DNA from: Capnocytophaga sp.
GTDB lineage: Bacteria; Bacteroidota; Bacteroidia; Flavobacteriales; Flavobacteriaceae
Assembly (NCBI RefSeq): GCF_030532915.1
Contig: NZ_JAUNKD010000024.1
Coordinates: forward strand, 1 to 37,282
Direction: 5' to 3'
DNA: 37,282 nt
Part shown: in pieces, positions 33,012 through 37,282 of the stretch
Numbering within the stretch: the first letter of the stretch is position 1
How the letters are laid out: the number at the start of each line of letters is the position of its first letter
Made by a program: the position numbers and the translations under genes
Notes under the pieces: generated by a model
Databases searched by the model: none
What the model was told of the DNA's origin: nothing
The model's input: only the letters and a program-made list of their open reading frames with translations

Positions 33012-33299
33012 ATGAAAAAAGAATTTGGAAAATGGCTCATTGACGTATCAAAATATATGGTGGGTGCCTTTTTGCTGGCAGGGTTGCTGGCTTCCGATAA
33101 ATTTGGAATAACGGAAATTAGTATAGCTTCGGCAGTGGTGGTTATTGCTTTGTTATCAGGTCTTTATCTTTATGGCGGAGGCACAAAAAAACAACAACCC
33201 AATACTTTTAAGTCGAAAAACAGACCTAAAAAGAAGTTTACTTCCAACAGAAATAAACCCATTAAAGAAAACAGCTTTTTGCAAGATAACGTCGGATAA
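33012..33299 (+). CDS. Small two-helix membrane protein, DUF6722-like
   Basis: This 95-residue protein starts MKKEFGKWLIDVSKYMVGAF and has two transmembrane segments (about 13-28 and 35-54), then a basic, disordered-looking tail rich in Lys, Asn and Gln. The GKWLIDVSKY start recalls small DUF6722 proteins of Bacteroidota; function is unknown. It ends 6 bp before dgt and may be co-transcribed with it. Confidence 0.7.
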   Translation: MKKEFGKWLIDVSKYMVGAFLLAGLLASDKFGITEISIASAVVVIALLSGLYLYGGGTKKQQPNTFKSKNRPKKKFTSNRNKPIKENSFLQDNVG

Positions 33300-33305
33300 C
33301 AGCCT

Positions 33306-34628
33306 ATGAATTGGGAAAACTTACTCTCGCTCAATAAGTTCGGAGATACTGAAAAACGTCTGCGAAAAGGGCAAAACGAAACCCGACTGAATTTTGATGT
33401 GGATTATGACCGTGTGGTTTTTTCGAGCGAATTTCGTAGTTTGCAAGACAAAACGCAGGTGATTCCGTTGTCAAAAACAGGTTTTGTGCATACACGCCTC
33501 ACACACAGCATTGAAGTGTCGGTTGTCGGGCGCAGTTTGGGGCGTTCGGTGGGTAGTTTCTTGCTTGAAAAATATCCCGAACTGCAACAATTGGGCTACC
33601 AAACCAATGATTTCGGTGCGATTGTAGCCGCAGCATCGGTGGCGCACGATATTGGCAATCCGCCGTTTGGTCACAGCGGTGAAAGAGCCATAAGCGAGTT
33701 CTTTTCCCATAAAAAAGGAACCGCCATAAAGCACCTGCTCACTGACAAAGAATATGCCGACCTCTGCAACTTTGAAGGCAACGCCAACGGTTTTCGTATT
33801 TTAAGCGAATCGCGCCCCGGCGTAGAGGGTGGTTTGCGGCTTTCATATGCCACATTGGGCGCTTTCACCAAATATCCGAAAGAATCACTTCCTATAAAAC
33901 CCACTAAAAACATAGCCGACAAAAAGTACGGATTTTTCCAATCCGAGAAGCGTTTTTTTGCCGAAGTAGCCCAAACCTTACAACTCAAAGCCACCGGCAG
34001 CGGTGATGATATTCGTTTTGCCAGACACCCGTTGGCGTTTTTGGTTGAGGCAGCCGACGATATTTGTTACACGATTATTGATTTTGAAGACGGAATCAAC
34101 TTGGGCTTAATTTCCGAAGATTTGGCGTTGGAGTATTTCGGGAAACTAATTTCTGACCGAATTAACACCCAAAAATACAGTAAACTACAAACCAAAGAGG
34201 AGCGCATCGCCTATTTGAGGGCTATCGCTATCGGAACCTTGGTGAGTGAAGCCACGCAACTATTTATTCAAAATGAAAGCAGCATTCTGCAAGGCAATTT
34301 CCATACTTCATTGCTCAGCCAAAGCATATTCAGACCGCAAATTGATGATATTATCAATTTCAGTGTGTCAAACATCTATCAATCCGATGAGGTTATCGAG
34401 AAAGAAATAGCCGGATACGGCATTTTACAGCGTTTGCTCGATGTGCATCTATCGGCAATCATCAATGACACCAATGGCAGAGCCTCGTCATTTGATAAAC
34501 TTATCTTGAAATCACTACCCGAACGTTACCGAAAAGCCGGAACGCTTTACGACAGGGTACTTTCGGCAACCTGTTATATAGCGAGCCTGACCGATAGCAA
34601 AGCTGTTGAACTGGCAAGCAAGCTGTAA
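33306..34628 (+). CDS. dgt: Deoxyguanosinetriphosphate triphosphohydrolase-like HD protein
   Basis: The 440-residue protein hydrolyses dGTP or other dNTPs to the nucleoside and triphosphate. The HD-domain metal ligands are in RLTHSIEVSVVGRSLG (first His) and in SVAHDIGNPPFGHSGE (His-Asp), and the later Asp lies in VEAADDICYTIIDFEDG. The start DTEKRLRKGQNETRLNFDVD and DYDRVVFSSEFRSLQDKTQV are typical of the dGTPase family. Length fits. It lies 6 bp after the small membrane protein, and its stop is 19 bp from the convergent ABC permease gene, with no terminator in between. Confidence 0.93.
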   Translation: MNWENLLSLNKFGDTEKRLRKGQNETRLNFDVDYDRVVFSSEFRSLQDKTQVIPLSKTGFVHTRLTHSIEVSVVGRSLGRSVGSFLLEKYPELQQLGYQTNDFGAIVAAASVAHDIGNPPFGHSGERAISEFFSHKKGTAIKHLLTDKEYADLCNFEGNANGFRILSESRPGVEGGLRLSYATLGAFTKYPKESLPIKPTKNIADKKYGFFQSEKRFFAEVAQTLQLKATGSGDDIRFARHPLAFLVEAADDICYTIIDFEDGINLGLISEDLALEYFGKLISDRINTQKYSKLQTKEERIAYLRAIAIGTLVSEATQLFIQNESSILQGNFHTSLLSQSIFRPQIDDIINFSVSNIYQSDEVIEKEIAGYGILQRLLDVHLSAIINDTNGRASSFDKLILKSLPERYRKAGTLYDRVLSATCYIASLTDSKAVELASKL

Positions 34629-34647
34629 TGACCGCGCGCAGACAATC

Positions 34648-35835
34648 TCACGAAGGGTTGGATTGCTCTTTCTTGGCGATTCTTCTAAAAAAATAAACTG
34701 CCAATACAAAGAATAGCAACGCCAACCCCCATTCTTTTAGGTAAAGATACTGAACTTCGGGCAAAGACGCCCCGCCTTGGGTCAGCGAAATGAAGCCTTT
34801 GATGCTCGACGAGCTTGGCACGAACTCGGCAATAAAGCGCAAGGGGGCAGGAAAGGACTCCACAGGCCACGAAATACCGCTCAATATCAGGAAAGGAATA
34901 GATGAAAAAGAAATAATCATCACCGCGTCCTCACGATGCCTAAAAAAGCGTATCAAGAATAACCCTAAGAAGGCGATGCTCATAAAGAAGGGCAGCAAAA
35001 AGGTATATACTTCTATCCAATTTGCCCGTTGAGCGATGCCGAAAGCCGGCATAATCACCCAAAGCACCATACTTATATAAATGTAAGCTACTGTAACGTA
35101 GCAAAGCGCCTTACCGATAACTACGCCAATAATGCCCCACACCGAACGCAACCCGCTGTGGTCAGGCAAAAATGCCTGTCGCTCACGCGCGGTACCACCC
35201 AACAGACCGATACTTGTCAGGAGTAGAGTCTGGATGATAAGTAAATAAACCATAGGCATAGCAAATGAGGCGTAGCCACCATTCGGATTAAATAAAGATA
35301 CCGTTTGCGCCTTCACGGCGGTCATTTCGTTCATCGCCTGATGGGTCGAAAGCCCTCGTGCCGATAGTCCTTTAAGCTCAATACCTGCATTCATATATGC
35401 AATCGAGGAAGCCACAGCCCGATAAACTTGCTTATAGTACAAGAAATAGGCAACGTCATAATAACCGCTTACCGAAGTGCGTTGTTTCCGGTAGATTTTT
35501 TCCGTAAAATCTTTCGGAATGACCACAATCCCGTGAACCTTGCCACTGTAAAATAATGCTTTCGCAGCATTTAAATCCGTTACCGAATGCGTGACAGCCA
35601 CCTGTTCGCTCGCATCTACCATTCTGATAAGTTGCCGACTCTCGGCGCTTCGGCATTCGTCCACTATCGCAATGGGCGCATCTTGAACTACTTCAAGCGA
35701 ATATACATACGTATACCCCAAAGCTACCAGAATGGAGATGATAAATAAAGATGTCCAAGCGGCAGCATCTGAAAAGATGCGTTTCCACTCTTCTACATAA
35801 GTATAAATAATAAGATTACGTCGTTTCATAGCCAT
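34648..35835 (-). CDS. ABC-2 type permease (YhhJ/DrrB-like), second of a pair
   Basis: The 395-residue inner-membrane protein has an N-terminal helix (about 25-45), a large periplasmic domain (about 50-185) with APIAIVDECRSAESRQLIRM and VHGIVVIPKDFTEKIYRKQ, then about five helices toward the C terminus. The motif SSIPFLILSGISWPVESFPA marks the ABC-2 membrane domain. Such permeases export drugs or lipids with a separate ATPase, often with an HlyD-type protein and TolC. The start at 35835 overlaps the upstream permease gene by 20 bp (35829 is an alternative), so the pair is translationally coupled. It ends tail to tail with dgt. Confidence 0.9.
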   Translation of the reverse strand: MAMKRRNLIIYTYVEEWKRIFSDAAAWTSLFIISILVALGYTYVYSLEVVQDAPIAIVDECRSAESRQLIRMVDASEQVAVTHSVTDLNAAKALFYSGKVHGIVVIPKDFTEKIYRKQRTSVSGYYDVAYFLYYKQVYRAVASSIAYMNAGIELKGLSARGLSTHQAMNEMTAVKAQTVSLFNPNGGYASFAMPMVYLLIIQTLLLTSIGLLGGTARERQAFLPDHSGLRSVWGIIGVVIGKALCYVTVAYIYISMVLWVIMPAFGIAQRANWIEVYTFLLPFFMSIAFLGLFLIRFFRHREDAVMIISFSSIPFLILSGISWPVESFPAPLRFIAEFVPSSSSIKGFISLTQGGASLPEVQYLYLKEWGLALLFFVLAVYFFRRIAKKEQSNPS

Positions 35836-36979
35836 TTTGTTTTACCAATTTAACAAACTTCGGGAAAGAGACCAATAGCGTGCAGCTAAAAATACCAAAA
35901 GCCAGTAAATTCTCCCAAGAATAGAACAGTGAAAGTCCCCGAACGGCGGTGTTTATATAACTTTGTAAAAAATGAGTAAACGGAAAGCACCTCGCCACGT
36001 ATTGTACCGCTTCGGGCATTGCTTCCAACGGGAAAGTATATCCTGAAAATGAAAAGGCAATAGCCGTAAAGCCCCCGCCAAAGGTAAGTGCCATACGTAA
36101 ATCTTTGCAGAATGACACGAAGAACACAGCCAAAACTTGATTTACAAGCACGAGTAGGAGCGAGATGAGTATCGACCCTACCGCGAAATTGGTTTTTGAC
36201 GGAATTTCAAGCACCTTAAATAAGTAAAAATCCATCAGAAACGCTAAAAACAAGAAACTAACCGTATACGGGAGTAGCTTGCCAACCAACAAAATCCAAG
36301 CATTGTTGCCCGCCTGATTGTAAGCCTGCACCGAAGTTCGGTATTTAAACATCTGCCCTAATGCAAAAATCGATACAATCATCACTACCATTTGAAACAT
36401 CATAGGTATAAAGCCCAAACTCAGGAAGTATTTGTAATTTTTATAAGGGTTATAGAGTGAATGCGCATCATTTCGGATAGGCTGAACCTCGGCAAGTGCC
36501 TGCGATACACCTACTCCCTGTTTCGTTCGTTTGTTAATATTGATGCCGGCAGACAATGTCCCGACTGTGGAAAGGAACGCTGTTTGAATAAATCCTGATG
36601 GCAGCAAGTAATTTCCGTTAGTGTAACAGATTGCCTTCGTAGTTTTGCTTTGGAGAATGTCAGCTTCAAAACCGCTGGGTATTACAATATACGCATATAC
36701 CTCGCCCGTACGCAAGCGGGTTTGTGCCGATTGCAAACTCTCGGCTTGTGCCTCGATGCGCATAATACTGGTAGCATCGAGATAGCGAATTAGCTGTCGC
36801 GATAATACACTTTGGTCGTAATCAGTTACCAGAACGGGCAATTCCGTAGGGGTATTTTCTTTGAAAGTATATCCGAAGAAGAGAAACAGCAATATCGGCA
36901 AGCCAAAAGTTATCATCAAGCGTTTAGGCGAGCTATATAGCCGTTTAAATTCTCCTGAAATGAAGGCTGTCAAGTTCAT
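35816..36979 (-). CDS. ABC-2 type permease, first of a pair
   Basis: The 387-residue protein has the same plan as its downstream neighbour: MNLTAFISGEFKRLYSSPKR, helix at about 22-40, a large periplasmic domain with ELPVLVTDYDQSVLSRQLIR and VYAYIVIPSGFEADILQS, then helices with FTAIAFSFSGYTFPLEAMPE near 305. The two sequences are clearly paralogous and probably form a heterodimer. The ATPase and the membrane-fusion protein are not in the window and probably lie to the right, in the same leftward operon. Upstream, array D fills the region between this start and the window edge. Confidence 0.9.
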   Translation of the reverse strand: MNLTAFISGEFKRLYSSPKRLMITFGLPILLFLFFGYTFKENTPTELPVLVTDYDQSVLSRQLIRYLDATSIMRIEAQAESLQSAQTRLRTGEVYAYIVIPSGFEADILQSKTTKAICYTNGNYLLPSGFIQTAFLSTVGTLSAGININKRTKQGVGVSQALAEVQPIRNDAHSLYNPYKNYKYFLSLGFIPMMFQMVVMIVSIFALGQMFKYRTSVQAYNQAGNNAWILLVGKLLPYTVSFLFLAFLMDFYLFKVLEIPSKTNFAVGSILISLLLVLVNQVLAVFFVSFCKDLRMALTFGGGFTAIAFSFSGYTFPLEAMPEAVQYVARCFPFTHFLQSYINTAVRGLSLFYSWENLLAFGIFSCTLLVSFPKFVKLVKQNGYETT

Positions 36980-37282
36980 TTTAAAATTTTTAATTATGCA
37001 ACTAAGGGTGTTTTAGTTATTTTTGGTTTTTAACTTTGACAAAGTTTCAAGACTTTGTCAAAGTTTGATGCTCAAAGTTGTCAGAATGTGTGCATTCTTA
37101 TAACTTTTGGTTTTTTAACTTTGTAAAAGTTGCAAACTTTGACAAAGTTTTTAGTAAAAAGTTATCGGAATGCGTTCGTTATTGTAGCTTTTTATTTTTG
37201 GAATTGTTAGAATGAGTGCATTCTTGTAACTTTTGGTTTTTTAACTTTGACAAAGTTTCAAAACTTTGTCAAAGTTTTTGGT
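36980..37282. other. Non-coding right edge with array D
   Basis: The last 303 bp have no gene. About 40 bp of AT-rich leader precede the permease start, and from 37021 to the edge the sequence is array D, which continues beyond the window. No convincing promoter for the permeases was seen in the short leader. Confidence 0.7.
37021..37282. repeat. Tandem array D: 21-bp units with paired palindromes
   Basis: The segment divides into twelve 21-bp units without an indel. TTTTGGTTTTTAACTTTG-like starts occur at 37021, 37105 and 37231 (spacings of 84 and 126 bp, four and six units), and GAATGNGTGCATTCTT-like units at 37084, 37168 (worn) and 37210 (84 and 42 bp apart). Three hairpins form from AACTTTGWCAAAGTT pairs: 37032-37065 (14-bp stem), 37117-37149 (15 bp, one mismatch) and 37243-37276 (16-bp stem). 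Confidence 0.85.

Noticed and set aside
37021-37282. Row of three Rho-independent terminators
   Set aside because: The hairpins are strong, but the 21-bp register and the dyad symmetry of each arm are better explained by a repeat array; termination may be a side effect.

Overview
The window reads as a chromosomal stretch of a Bacteroidota species of class Flavobacteriia. The evidence is a SusC/SusD pair, promoters of the TTTG / TAnnTTTG type, lipoprotein signals, an AT-rich genome and the flavobacterial gene set rimP-nusA-infB, FabI, SDR-type threonine dehydrogenase and YidD. Capnocytophaga is my best guess at genus, but this is inference from style and gene content, not a search result.

Layout. 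(1) 1-12 kb is a glycan-utilisation locus: the 3' end of a DUF6377-type regulator, SusC, SusD, a GH30 glycosidase lipoprotein, a flavodoxin-fold oxidoreductase, an SGNH hydrolase, a 1.4-kb non-coding stretch and a GH3 beta-glucosidase. SusCD + GH30 + GH3 resembles known beta-1,6-glucan loci of Bacteroides. (2) 11.7-17.7 kb holds a LuxE-like acyl-protein synthetase, an ArsC/Spx-like protein, a fulvocin C-like Cys-rich lipoprotein with a small membrane protein, a MerR/LemA/TPM/TPM cluster and a tandem universal stress protein. (3) 17.9-22.7 kb is the rimP-nusA-infB operon, with a terminator-like hairpin in its leader. (4) 23.3-27.4 kb holds a DUF4300-like lipoprotein, a short conserved protein, an ECF sigma factor with a putative zinc anti-sigma protein, a DUF417 membrane protein and a membrane-anchored MsrA-MsrB fusion; the last four look like one oxidative-stress module. 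(5) 27.6-34.6 kb is housekeeping: aldehyde dehydrogenase, TatA, a small membrane protein, RecF, threonine dehydrogenase, FabI, YidD, a small membrane protein and dGTPase. (6) The right end has two ABC-2 permeases transcribed leftward from beyond the window.

The most unusual signal is not a gene. Several long intergenic gaps are built from degenerate tandem units with a period of 21 (sometimes 22) bp: about 8292-8720, 22769-23188, 25596-25721 and 37021-37282, with a weaker 84-bp echo at 9198-9307. Unit sequences differ between arrays, but the period is shared and higher-order periods of 84, 85 and 126 bp recur. A period of 21 bp equals two turns of B-DNA. One array starts across the stop codon of the anti-sigma gene. 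The right-end array contains paired AACTTTGWCAAAGTT palindromes that also occur as isolated hairpins at 15297 and 25739. I do not know a described family that this matches.

Several starts were moved downstream of the longest open frame because a recognisable promoter -7 element lies within or after the longer version (the LuxE-like gene, rimP, the DUF4300-like gene, tatA, fabI). All functional calls come from reading motifs by eye; no database search was run.
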